A DNA stretch of 64,000 nucleotides from JAPLJU01 sp036725345 (lineage in GTDB: Bacteria > Desulfobacterota > Syntrophia > Syntrophales > UBA2192), in NCBI GenBank assembly GCA_036725345.1, contig DAIMEJ010000012.1:30794-94793 (forward strand). The letters run 5' to 3'. Below, one piece after another: positions 35,082 through 43,691 of this stretch. Made by a program: the position numbers and the translations under genes. Position 1 is the stretch's first letter. Every line of letters starts with the position of its first letter. The notes below the pieces were generated by a model. The model did not search any database, was not told where the DNA came from, and saw only the letters and a program-made list of their open reading frames with translations.

Positions 35082-35118
35082 CGTCATGGCGCCGGTGAAG
35101 GTCACCGGCGCCATGACG
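35082..35118 (+). terminator. Hairpin terminator
   Basis: Perfect 17-bp arms (CGTCATGGCGCCGGTGA and its complement) with a 3-base loop AGG, followed by ATTTTCG. It ends the Cys-rich repeat gene and separates it from the MscS channel gene. Confidence 0.75.
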
Positions 35119-35259
35119 ATTTTCGATGTTTGTACCGGCGGGATGCAGTTTGGGCGAAACCGCGATGTTTGCGCTGCTCATGGCGCCGTTACGCGAAAAT
35201 GAAACAGGCAGAAAAACCTGTTCTTCACCCACCATGGATTTGAAAAAGTCTACAGCCTG

Positions 35260-37020
35260 ATGATTAAAAGACACTTGGCAGGATTAGTCCTGGTTTTACT
35301 TTCGGCCCTCATGGCGCTGACGGGCGCATTCGCCGCCGAGAAGGCGGCACCTGCCCCGGCGATGAAAGACATGATGCAGGCCGAGGCTACCTATGATGAT
35401 CCTCTGGGTCGCAGTACACCGCAGGGCACCGTCATCGGTTTCCTGAAAGCCATGCAGCGCGAGGACTACGAGCGTGCCCTCGATTACCTCAACACTCGCC
35501 AGACGGGAAAGCGCGCCCAGGAACTGGCTGTCGAGCTGAATCATGTTCTCAACGAGGGGTTGTCAACCGTCACAACCTCGATCAGCAGCAAACCCGAAGG
35601 AAGTCTCCAGGATGAGCTGCCCGTCCATCGCGAACTGGTGGGGGTCGTCAGGACCAAAAAGGGGGAGCACAAGATCCTGCTCGAGCGCATCCTGAAGGAA
35701 AACAACCCTCCTGTCTGGCTTTTCTCCTCGGAAACCCTGAAGCTCGTGCCGCAGATCTATGAGGAGATCGACATCCCCTGGATCGAGCACTACCTGCCTG
35801 CGACGCTCACGGAAAAACGTGTAGCCGGTTACCCGATGTACCGTGTAGTCCTTTCCTTCCTGATGATTCCGCTGGCTTTTTTAGTCGGCTGGCTTGTCAT
35901 CCGTGTTCTCTTTTCATTACTTCACGAGCCCCTTAACCGTCGACTCGATGAAGAGGTGGTGAGGAAACTCGGTCAAACGAGGAAACCCCTCATTCTCCTG
36001 ATCGCCTCTGCTGCGGTTTACTTCCTCGCCATGAGCGCGGTGTCTCTGCTCGGACGGCTTTTCTGGACCTTCATGGCCTCGACGATGGCCGTCGTGGCCC
36101 TGATGTGGCTCGCCATCTATGTAATCGACGTCGGAGCGCAGATAATCGAGAAACGCAGACCCGAGGCGGCCAACGCGGTCATCCGCCTCACGGCGACGCT
36201 GCTGAAAGCCTTGGCCGTCATTATAGGGCTTTTCGTCATTTTCTATTACTTTGCCGGGATCAACCTCACAGCCGTTGTGGCCGGCCTCGGCGTCGGTGGC
36301 ATCGCCGTGGCATTCGCCGCGCAGAAGACGATCGAAAACTTCTTCGGCGGGGTCTTCCTCATCTGGGACAAGCCGATCCGCCTGGGTGACTACTGCAAGG
36401 CCGGCGAGTATGAGGGAACCGTAGAGCACATCGGTCTGCGTTCCACGCAAATTCGCACGCTCAACCGCACCGTCGTGTCAATTCCCAACGGCCAGCTATC
36501 CGCGGTCAGTATCGAGAACTTTGCAATGCGCGACCGGTTCCTCTTCAGGCACACCCTGAACCTGCGCTACGAGACCGCGGCTGAACAGCTCCGCTACCTC
36601 TTGGTCGGGATCCGCGAGCTTCTCTTCGAGCATCCGCGCGTGGACTCCACCACGGCACGTGTCCGCTTCGTCGCTTTCGGAGCGTCCTCGCTCGATGTAG
36701 AGATCTTCGCCCATGTTATCGAAACCACTTTTGATGCGTTTCTTGCCGTACAGGAAGATTTGCTGCTGAGGATCATAGACGTTGTCGAGTCAAGCGGCAG
36801 CGGATTCGCCTTCCCTTCCCGGACCATTTATATGGCCAAAGACGGGGGGCTTGACGCGGAAAAGAGCCGCTCGGCCGCCGATGCCGTGCGGCACTGGAGG
36901 GATCAGGGCGAGTTGCCATTCCCGAATCATGCGCCGGCCAGAATTTCTCAGCTCGACAATACGCTGGAGTACCCGCCAAAGGGTTCCGCGTTGGGCGATA
37001 GAAAAGACAGAACCGATTAA
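35260..37020 (+). CDS. MscS-family mechanosensitive channel with periplasmic N-terminal domain
   Basis: A 586-residue inner-membrane protein. Signal peptide VLLSALMALTGAFAA, then a periplasmic domain of about 150 residues (TPQGTVIGFLKAMQREDYERALDYL), then four or five membrane helices. The MscS core follows: pore helix LTAVVAGLGVGGIAVAFAAQKTIENFFGG with the glycine/alanine packing pattern, then WDKPIRLGDYC and the beta-domain RTLNRTVVSIPNG. It should release solutes on osmotic downshift. The extra N-terminal domain suggests a larger MscS subtype. The gene after it (37059) is 38 bp away. Confidence 0.92.
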   Translation: MIKRHLAGLVLVLLSALMALTGAFAAEKAAPAPAMKDMMQAEATYDDPLGRSTPQGTVIGFLKAMQREDYERALDYLNTRQTGKRAQELAVELNHVLNEGLSTVTTSISSKPEGSLQDELPVHRELVGVVRTKKGEHKILLERILKENNPPVWLFSSETLKLVPQIYEEIDIPWIEHYLPATLTEKRVAGYPMYRVVLSFLMIPLAFLVGWLVIRVLFSLLHEPLNRRLDEEVVRKLGQTRKPLILLIASAAVYFLAMSAVSLLGRLFWTFMASTMAVVALMWLAIYVIDVGAQIIEKRRPEAANAVIRLTATLLKALAVIIGLFVIFYYFAGINLTAVVAGLGVGGIAVAFAAQKTIENFFGGVFLIWDKPIRLGDYCKAGEYEGTVEHIGLRSTQIRTLNRTVVSIPNGQLSAVSIENFAMRDRFLFRHTLNLRYETAAEQLRYLLVGIRELLFEHPRVDSTTARVRFVAFGASSLDVEIFAHVIETTFDAFLAVQEDLLLRIIDVVESSGSGFAFPSRTIYMAKDGGLDAEKSRSAADAVRHWRDQGELPFPNHAPARISQLDNTLEYPPKGSALGDRKDRTD

Positions 37021-37058
37021 CAGTTTGATTACAAACATCGATCATGGAGGGAAATATC

Positions 37059-37748
37059 ATGAAAAAAGCATTCAGAGTGATCCTGTCTGTGGTAATCGGG
37101 TTGGCCGTGGCGGCATCGACCGGATTTGCGGAGGACATCAAGTATTCCGGGTTTCTTGGTAATCCGTCCGTCTATAGCCTGATGAAACCCGGGCCGGAAG
37201 GCGGGGTGAAGCTGCGCTGGATGAAGGAGGGGGTGGATCCCAAGAAATACGAAAAGTTCATGGTGGACAGCGTCATCTTCTTCCTATCCGATCAGGCCGA
37301 ATACAAGGGCATCGATCCCCAGGAGATGAAGGAGCTGTGCGATGAATTCAACAAGGCGCTCGTAGCGGCCTTTAAAGACAAGTACCCGATCGTGGCCGAC
37401 CCCGGTCCGAACGTTATGCGGATCCGCATCGCCATCACGGAAATCAAGCCGAGCAGGCCGGGTGTCAGCACCGTCACCTCGATCGTTCCCGTCGGCTTGG
37501 GCGTAAGCCTAGTCAAGAAGGGTGCAACGGGGGGTTGGGCCGGAAGCGGCGAGACGGGCATAGAGATGATGGCCCTCGACAGCGTGACCGATGAGATACT
37601 CGTCCTCGCGGTGGACCAGAGGAAGGCCGAGTTCGAGCAGAGATTTTCGAAATGGGGCTCGGCCACAGACGCCTTCAAGTTCTGGTCGGAAAAGACCGTG
37701 GCATACATCGATTATGTCAAGAGCGTCAAACGCGAAACGAAGAAGTAG
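37059..37748 (+). CDS. DUF3313-family exported protein
   Basis: A 229-residue exported protein with a signal peptide (VILSVVIGLAVAASTGFA) but no lipobox. DUF3313-like core: KFMVDSVIFFLSDQAEYKGI, ELCDEFNKALVAAF, YPIVADPGPNVMRIRIAITEI and a glycine-rich segment (VPVGLGVSLVKKG). It is a distant paralogue of the lipoprotein at 24411. GGAGGG before the ATG 37059 fixes the start, five codons inside the longest frame. It probably shares a transcript with the MscS channel. Confidence 0.82.
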   Translation: MKKAFRVILSVVIGLAVAASTGFAEDIKYSGFLGNPSVYSLMKPGPEGGVKLRWMKEGVDPKKYEKFMVDSVIFFLSDQAEYKGIDPQEMKELCDEFNKALVAAFKDKYPIVADPGPNVMRIRIAITEIKPSRPGVSTVTSIVPVGLGVSLVKKGATGGWAGSGETGIEMMALDSVTDEILVLAVDQRKAEFEQRFSKWGSATDAFKFWSEKTVAYIDYVKSVKRETKK

Positions 37749-37859
37749 GTTTGTTTTGTGTACATGTCGTTGGGAATTGACCAATTTGCTGAGACCGGAA
37801 ATGCGTAATTTATGGCCGTGTTTTAAATGCGTGTGGAATACATGGACAGGTGAAAAAAT

Positions 37860-38531
37860 ATGAATATTATTGAAGCGATTAACAAAAGAAAAAGCATCAG
37901 GGGATTCAAGCCCGATCCGGTATCAAAGGAGGTATTGAGCAAAGTTCTCGAGGCAGCCTGCAGAGCGCCCTCGGCGATGAACACGCAACCATGGGAATTT
38001 ATCGTCGTGACGGGTGATGTTCTGAACAGGTTGAGGGTCGCCATCGTCGATCGGTTAAACAAAAAAGAGCCGATGCACCCTGACCATGAAGCGGTAAGCT
38101 GGTCCAATGACAGCGTTTACAGAAACCGCCAGGTGGAATTGGCCAAAAAAATTTTTGATCTCATGGATATCCAAAGGGAAGACAAAAAGAAGAGAGCGGC
38201 TTGGCTGGAGAGGGGTTTCCGTTTCTTCGACGCACCCGCCGCCATTATCCTCCTGACGGACAGGTCACTGAGCGATGTTGGACCCCTGCTTGATCTCGGG
38301 GCGGCCCTGCAGAATATCTGCCTGTCGGCGCTCCACTTCGGGCTTGGCACCTGCATCGAAGATCAAGGTGTACTATACCCCAAGATCTTGAGAGAAATTC
38401 TGGAAATACCTGAAAACAAGAAGATTATCATTGCCGTTGCCATCGGGTACCCTGACGGGGATTTCCCTGCGAATGCCTTATCGAGCGGTCGGGAACCCAT
38501 CGATAAAAATACGCGCTGGATAGGATTCTGA
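37860..38531 (+). CDS. Nitroreductase family protein (second)
   Basis: A 223-residue FMN-dependent reductase. N-terminal RKSIRGFKPDPVSKEVL and CRAPSAMNTQPWEFIV are the FMN-binding blocks; C-terminal DLGAALQNICLSALHFGLGTCIE and ENKKIIIAVAIGYPD complete the fold. Compared with the 189-residue nitroreductase at 14039 it carries a longer helical insert (residues about 80-115). AGGTG lies before the ATG. It ends 68 bp before the histidine kinase gene and may be co-transcribed with it. Substrate unknown. Confidence 0.92.
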   Translation: MNIIEAINKRKSIRGFKPDPVSKEVLSKVLEAACRAPSAMNTQPWEFIVVTGDVLNRLRVAIVDRLNKKEPMHPDHEAVSWSNDSVYRNRQVELAKKIFDLMDIQREDKKKRAAWLERGFRFFDAPAAIILLTDRSLSDVGPLLDLGAALQNICLSALHFGLGTCIEDQGVLYPKILREILEIPENKKIIIAVAIGYPDGDFPANALSSGREPIDKNTRWIGF

Positions 38532-38599
38532 CGGCCAATGGATGAAACCCCAGGTTCGTAGAATGTGGGAGTTGTAATGACTGGCGGGAGGGGTCTTCG

Positions 38600-41500
38600 T
38601 TGATCACGAGTACAAAGCAAACCAGTGGAATAGCATCTTGTTTCATCGTATTATTCCTGATCTTCGGGTCTCGGGGCTTCAGCTTCGCCCAATTGCAGCC
38701 TCAAGTTGATCTATCCAAAAAGAACGTCCTGATTCTGCATTCCTTCGGTTACGCCCAGCCCGCCTACAAGATTATCGACGCGAGTCTTCAGGAAGCCTTT
38801 GTCTGGAGCGGTCTTGATTTCAACAACCTTTACTTCGAGTTCCTGGACCTGGCGCGCAACTCCGGCCAGGAATATCGCGATGAAGCGGCCGAAATATTCC
38901 GCAAGAAATTCAAGGACCGCAAACTGGATCTGGTGCTCACCCTGCACCAGGAGGCTCTCCAGTTCCTGTTGAAAGAGGGCCGCGATGTCTACCCGGAAGG
39001 TCCGATCATTTCCGTTCTTGGCGACGCTGATTTTTTTGAGTATTCCGACCCGAAACGTCCCCTTGTTCACCTGCCCTTCACCATCGATGTCATCGCAACG
39101 GCGAGAGAAATGTTCCGTCTCCAACCCGATACCAGAAGGATTCTGGTCATCGCTGGAAGCAGCGCCCTCGACCGGCGATTTGATGCTCTCGTGATGACCC
39201 GGCTCAGGGTATGGAAACCGGAGCTGAATGTGGAGTCCATGCCTCCCCTTTCGATGGATGAAATTTTGAAGAAGGTCGCCAGCCTGCCGACAGGAACGGC
39301 CATTTTATATACGACGGTTTACGCCGACAGTACCGGAAAGACCTACATGCCTACCGATGCCGCGAGGATGATTTGCGCAAGAGCCAATGCCCCTGTCTTT
39401 GGCATGTTTGAAACCCTGTTGGGGAATAACGGCATTGTCGGGGGTATTATCCTGGACCATCGTGTCGAAGGGCAAAGGGCGGTGCGGATCGCCATGGATA
39501 TCCTTCAGGGTAACCTTCCCAACGATCCCTTTACGGTTCACCAAGCGCCCCTCATACCCATGTTCGACTGGCAGCAGCTCAAGCGATGGGGTTTCGACGA
39601 CGCCAAACTGCCGCCGGGCAGCATCGTCCTAAACAAGCCCGTATCGTTATGGGATCAGCACAAGATTGCCATTCTCGGCGTTCTGGCCTTCATTCTTTTG
39701 GAAAGCGTTCTGATCATCTTTCTGTTTATTCAGATTCACCGAAAGAAAATCGCCGAGCAGTCCCTGAAGAAGGCGGAAGAAAAGTACCGAAGCATTTTTG
39801 AAGGCGCCCTGGAAGGTATTTTCGAGTCGACGCCCGAAGGGAGACTCCTGACGGCCAATGCCGCCCTTTCCCGAATGCTGGGCTATGACTCGCCGGAAGA
39901 ATTAACCTCATCGATCAGGGATCTCGGGAAGGAGATATGGCTCAACGATCGCGAACGGGCCGAGCATATTCAAAGGCTGGAAAAAGAGGGGATTATTCTG
40001 AACTATGAGTGCCAGTTCCAGCGACGTGATGAATCACCTATATGGGTCTCATTGAACACCAGGCGTATAGCCGGGCCGGATGGACAAACGCTTTTCTACT
40101 CGGGGTTCATGGAAGACATCACGGAGAGAAAAAGGGCAGAGGGCGCGCTGGAAGAACGTCTTCGCTTCGAGCGCCTGCTGTCGGATATCTCGGCCCGATT
40201 CGTCAACATTTCACCTGAGCAGGTCGATGGAGAAATCGAGAACGCCCTGAGAATGGTCCTTGAGTTTTTCCAGGTCGACCGCTGTGCGCTGCTTCAGATA
40301 TTGCCGGACAAGACTTTCTGGAGGATCACCCATGCCACCGCAGCAGAGGATACACCGTCGGTTCCCGTGGGGATGCAACTTTCTGTAACAGAGACCAACC
40401 CATGGTCATACGACAAGCTCATCCTCAAACGCGAGGTGCTGAATCTTTCGAACCTTGATGATCTGCCTGCCGAGGCGAACGTAGACAAGCAAACCTGGAT
40501 TGTATGGGGTATCCGATCCAACTTGAACATACCCATCATCGTCGACAGGCCCGTTAGCTATATTTTCGCCATCAATACGATCAAACGCGAACGTGTCTGG
40601 CCGGGAGAAATCATTCCCAGGTTGCGTCTTCTTGGTGAAATCCTCGTGAATACCCTGCGGCGCAAACAGACTGAGGAGGCGAACCGGGAATCGGAGGCGA
40701 AATACCGCAGCCTCTATGACAGCATGATGGACGGCTACGTGCTGGTCGGTGTGGACGGGAAAATCCTCAGTTACAACGAAGCCTACCGGGAGATGACGGG
40801 CTATTCATCGGACGAATTGCTCAAGCTTACCTACAGCGACATCACACCGGAGAAGTGGCACGCCGTCGAGAAGGAGATCATCGACGAGCAGGTTCTGACC
40901 CGTGGGTACTCCGAGGTATATGAAAAGGAATACAGGAAGAAAGACGGTACCGTATTGCACGTGGAACTTCGAACCTTTCTTCTCAGGGATGAAAGGGGCA
41001 ATAACGTCGGGATATGGGCGATCATCCGTGACATCACAGGCCGGAAACAGATGGAATCGGAAGCCCGGAGGCTCAAGGACGACCTTGCCCATGTCACACG
41101 GGTATCGACGCTGGGAGGACTCACGGGCGCCCTGGCCCATGAAATCAATCAACCCCTGGCCGCGATCCTGAGCAATGCACAGGCGGCACAGCGTTTCCTT
41201 TCGCAGGACAACCCCGACATGAAGGAGATCAGAGAGATCCTGGGGGACATCATCCGAGACAACAACCGGGCTGCGGAGGTGATACGGAAAATCCGGTCCC
41301 TTTTGAAAAAGGAAGAAACCCGTTACGAGACCCTTAGTCTTAACGACGTCATCGAAGAAATTATAAACGTCATCCGCAACGATACCGCACTCACAGCAGT
41401 GTCGATCGAAAGAGAATTCGACCCTTCGCTTCCGGCCATATGGGGTGACCGAATTCAACTGCAGCAGGTCATCCTGAACCTGGTTATGAATGCAGCAGAG

Positions 41501-41794
41501 GCCATGAGGGATGTAAGCCCCGATCTTCAAAGACTCATCGTCAAAACAACGAGACAGGATGATGGGTTCGCCAAAGTGTCCGTCAGGGACTTCGGACTCG
41601 GTATTCAAGTGGATGTACCTCAAAAACTTTTCCATGCTTTTTACACGACCAAATCCGGGGGTATGGGCATGGGTCTTGCCATCAGTCAGGATATCATCAA
41701 GGCCCACAGAGGCGTCATCTGGGGTGAGAACAACACGGACACAGGGGCCACCTTTTCGTTCACGGTGCCCTTCGACAAAGGGGAGAGATCATGA
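38600..41794 (+). CDS. Sensor histidine kinase: periplasmic ABC-binding-like sensor, PAS, GAF, PAS, HisKA, HATPase
   Basis: A 1064-residue membrane kinase. A signal/anchor helix (FIVLFLIFGSRGFSFA) precedes a periplasmic ABC-substrate-binding-like domain (KNVLILHSFGYAQPAYKIID to about residue 335). Then come a membrane helix (ILGVLAFILLESVLIIFLFI), a PAS domain (about 395-515), a GAF domain of the same type as in the activator at 25337 (about 520-690), a second PAS (about 700-820), HisKA with LAHEINQPLAAIL (His847) and a HATPase with SGGMGMGLAIS. The TTG start has GGGAGGGG 6 bases before it. It overlaps the FixJ-like regulator by ATGA: a clear two-component pair. Confidence 0.94.
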   Translation: MITSTKQTSGIASCFIVLFLIFGSRGFSFAQLQPQVDLSKKNVLILHSFGYAQPAYKIIDASLQEAFVWSGLDFNNLYFEFLDLARNSGQEYRDEAAEIFRKKFKDRKLDLVLTLHQEALQFLLKEGRDVYPEGPIISVLGDADFFEYSDPKRPLVHLPFTIDVIATAREMFRLQPDTRRILVIAGSSALDRRFDALVMTRLRVWKPELNVESMPPLSMDEILKKVASLPTGTAILYTTVYADSTGKTYMPTDAARMICARANAPVFGMFETLLGNNGIVGGIILDHRVEGQRAVRIAMDILQGNLPNDPFTVHQAPLIPMFDWQQLKRWGFDDAKLPPGSIVLNKPVSLWDQHKIAILGVLAFILLESVLIIFLFIQIHRKKIAEQSLKKAEEKYRSIFEGALEGIFESTPEGRLLTANAALSRMLGYDSPEELTSSIRDLGKEIWLNDRERAEHIQRLEKEGIILNYECQFQRRDESPIWVSLNTRRIAGPDGQTLFYSGFMEDITERKRAEGALEERLRFERLLSDISARFVNISPEQVDGEIENALRMVLEFFQVDRCALLQILPDKTFWRITHATAAEDTPSVPVGMQLSVTETNPWSYDKLILKREVLNLSNLDDLPAEANVDKQTWIVWGIRSNLNIPIIVDRPVSYIFAINTIKRERVWPGEIIPRLRLLGEILVNTLRRKQTEEANRESEAKYRSLYDSMMDGYVLVGVDGKILSYNEAYREMTGYSSDELLKLTYSDITPEKWHAVEKEIIDEQVLTRGYSEVYEKEYRKKDGTVLHVELRTFLLRDERGNNVGIWAIIRDITGRKQMESEARRLKDDLAHVTRVSTLGGLTGALAHEINQPLAAILSNAQAAQRFLSQDNPDMKEIREILGDIIRDNNRAAEVIRKIRSLLKKEETRYETLSLNDVIEEIINVIRNDTALTAVSIEREFDPSLPAIWGDRIQLQQVILNLVMNAAEAMRDVSPDLQRLIVKTTRQDDGFAKVSVRDFGLGIQVDVPQKLFHAFYTTKSGGMGMGLAISQDIIKAHRGVIWGENNTDTGATFSFTVPFDKGERS

Positions 41795-42420
41795 CGGATA
41801 CCAAGCCTATCGTATTTATTATCGACGATGATTCTTCCATACGACGTTCGCTGGAGAGGCTGGTAAAGTCCGTAGGCCTCAAGGCAAAATCATTTGATTC
41901 CGCCGCGCAGTTTCTGCAATCCGGTCATCGGGAGGAAACGGGATGCCTGATTCTGGATGTCCGGATGCCTGAAATCAGCGGCCTAGCCCTGCAGGAGAAA
42001 TTGTCCAAAGCAGGGATTCTTTTACCCATTATATTCATTTCCGGCCACGGCACGGTCCCCATGAGCGTGCGCGCCATGAAAGCCGGCGCGGTGGATTTCC
42101 TTCAGAAGCCCTTCGACGAACAGGAACTGCTCGATGCCGTCTACAGGGCCGTCGATCGATGCACGCAGGCAAAGGCGCAGCGGGAAGAATTGAAAGAAAT
42201 TCAGGTGCGGATCCGCTCCCTGACACCGAAGGAATATGAGGTCCTGGCCTGTGTCATCACGGGCATGCAGAACAAGAACATCGCCGACAGGCTCTCGACG
42301 GCGGAAAAAACCATCAAGGTCCATCGGGCGTCGGTCATGAAGAAAATGGGCGCCCAATCTGTCGCCGATCTCGTCCGGATGGCCGAAAAGGCCGGTATCC
42401 AGCCCCTCCAAACGAAGTAA
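41791..42420 (+). CDS. FixJ/StyR-type response regulator, LuxR helix-turn-helix
   Basis: A 209-residue DNA-binding response regulator. The receiver domain has the acidic pocket DDD (12-14), phospho-acceptor Asp56 in LILDVRMP and Lys106 in LQKPFDE. After a linker (about 125-140), a LuxR/NarL-type helix-turn-helix follows (LTPKEYEVLACVITGMQNKNIA to SVADLVRMA). It is coupled to the kinase by a 4-base overlap. Regulators of this branch (FixJ, StyR, TodT) bind palindromes with ACC/GGT cores, and the first tandem-palindrome promoter downstream starts only 49 bp after its stop codon. It is my leading candidate for the protein that reads all seven such promoters. Confidence 0.95.
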   Translation: MTDTKPIVFIIDDDSSIRRSLERLVKSVGLKAKSFDSAAQFLQSGHREETGCLILDVRMPEISGLALQEKLSKAGILLPIIFISGHGTVPMSVRAMKAGAVDFLQKPFDEQELLDAVYRAVDRCTQAKAQREELKEIQVRIRSLTPKEYEVLACVITGMQNKNIADRLSTAEKTIKVHRASVMKKMGAQSVADLVRMAEKAGIQPLQTK

Positions 42421-42469
42421 CAGAGTATCCTCCCTTCTAAATGGCATATTTTCACTCCTGGTCCATGAT

Positions 42470-42534
42470 GGACCAAGGTCCAGTACGGGTAGGACCAAGG
42501 TCCAATTCCCCTTCAACATGAAACAATGTATGGA
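42470..42534 (+). promoter_or_regulatory. Tandem-palindrome promoter, copy 2
   Basis: GGACCAAGGTCC twice (42470-42481 and 42492-42503), TTCCCC at 42506-42511, 17 bases ending TG, then TATGGA at 42529-42534. Points to the split-Soret-like cytochrome gene; the leader would be about 175 nt. Confidence 0.75.
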
Positions 42535-42715
42535 ATTCCAAAAAGCGAGGGGATTTCCCCGGCCGCGGTCAATCCCGGATGCAGCTTCTCGCAGCGGTCA
42601 ACACCTTTGGACAACATGCCGTAATCATGTCTATCCGAGCGTTCGCGCCGTTCTTCCGGCCAAGACGACATGACCACCGGTCCGGTCATTGGCGAGAAAA
42701 CACAAGGAGGCATTC

Positions 42716-43561
42716 ATGAATGTTCAACACAAGGAAACCGGGGTATCCCGCCGAAGCCTGTTGAAAATGTCTGCGGCTGTCCTGGCGGGCGGAGCCGCGG
42801 CGGGCGCCATGGGCGCCTATGCCGCTGCGGCGCCTGCGGCAGGCAAAGCTCCCACCGCACCCCCCTTGCCCTGGAAGTGGGTCAAGCTCGATCCCCTGGA
42901 GGCAGGCAGGAGGGCCTACCGCTATTACCCGACCAAGGGCGGCTGCGGCTCCGCCTCCTATCTGGCGTTCCTCAGTCTGCTGAAGGAAAAGGTCGGCTAT
43001 CCCTACACGACGCTGCCGGACATGATGATGATCCACGCCGGGTCCGGTTACGGGGGGCATGGGACCCTCTGCGGCGCCTTGGGCGGCACGTCCCTCATCA
43101 TCAACCTCGTAACCTACGACCCGAAGAACCAGATTTTCAAGCAGATGATTGATCGGCTGTTCTGGTGGTATGCGGAGCAGGACTTCCCGACCAGCCGCTT
43201 CGATGACATCTCACCGATGCCCGGGCAGGTCAAAGCCAGGGCGATGTCGCCGCTGTGCCACACTTCGGTTTCGAAGTGGACCCTGACGGCCGGCGCCGAG
43301 GTGACCTCCAAACAGAAGATCGAACGCTGCGCCAAGGTGGCCGGCGAGGTCGTCTACATCACGACAAGGGCGCTCAATGAATACTTCGACGGGAAATGGA
43401 CCCCTCCAGTCTGGAGGCCGTCAAAGCAGATCGAGCATTGCCTCCAGTGTCACGGCCCGGAAAACTTTGAGCAGACCACGAGCGGCATGAATAACCAGCA
43501 GGGCCACATGGAATGCCTGATGTGCCACGTGGACCATGTAAAAGGGGTTTCAAAAAAATAA
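42716..43561 (+). CDS. Tat-exported split-Soret-like cytochrome (C_GCAxxG_C_C family with two CxxCH)
   Basis: A 281-residue periplasmic redox protein. The Tat signal SRRSLLKMSAAVLAGG has the twin arginines. The mature part has GGCGSASYLAFLSLL and GSGYGGHGTLCGALGG, the cysteine pattern of the C_GCAxxG_C_C redox family, and two c-type haem sites near the end, CLQCH and CLMCH. This combination is what I know from split-Soret cytochrome c of sulfate reducers. AAGGAGG precedes the ATG at 42716. It lies behind tandem-palindrome promoter copy 2 and 130 bp before a CoA-disulfide-reductase gene, so a thiol/redox stress role is plausible. Confidence 0.82.
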   Translation: MNVQHKETGVSRRSLLKMSAAVLAGGAAAGAMGAYAAAAPAAGKAPTAPPLPWKWVKLDPLEAGRRAYRYYPTKGGCGSASYLAFLSLLKEKVGYPYTTLPDMMMIHAGSGYGGHGTLCGALGGTSLIINLVTYDPKNQIFKQMIDRLFWWYAEQDFPTSRFDDISPMPGQVKARAMSPLCHTSVSKWTLTAGAEVTSKQKIERCAKVAGEVVYITTRALNEYFDGKWTPPVWRPSKQIEHCLQCHGPENFEQTTSGMNNQQGHMECLMCHVDHVKGVSKK

Positions 43562-43691
43562 TCGTGCGGCATCGACGGCACTGAACCCGGTCTCGCACGA
43601 AACAGCCGGTGATCCGCTGATGAGCAGCACCAGGCGGCTGTGCTCTGGTCGAGTGTGCTCGACGGATCATAAGCGCGAAAGGAGACGGATC

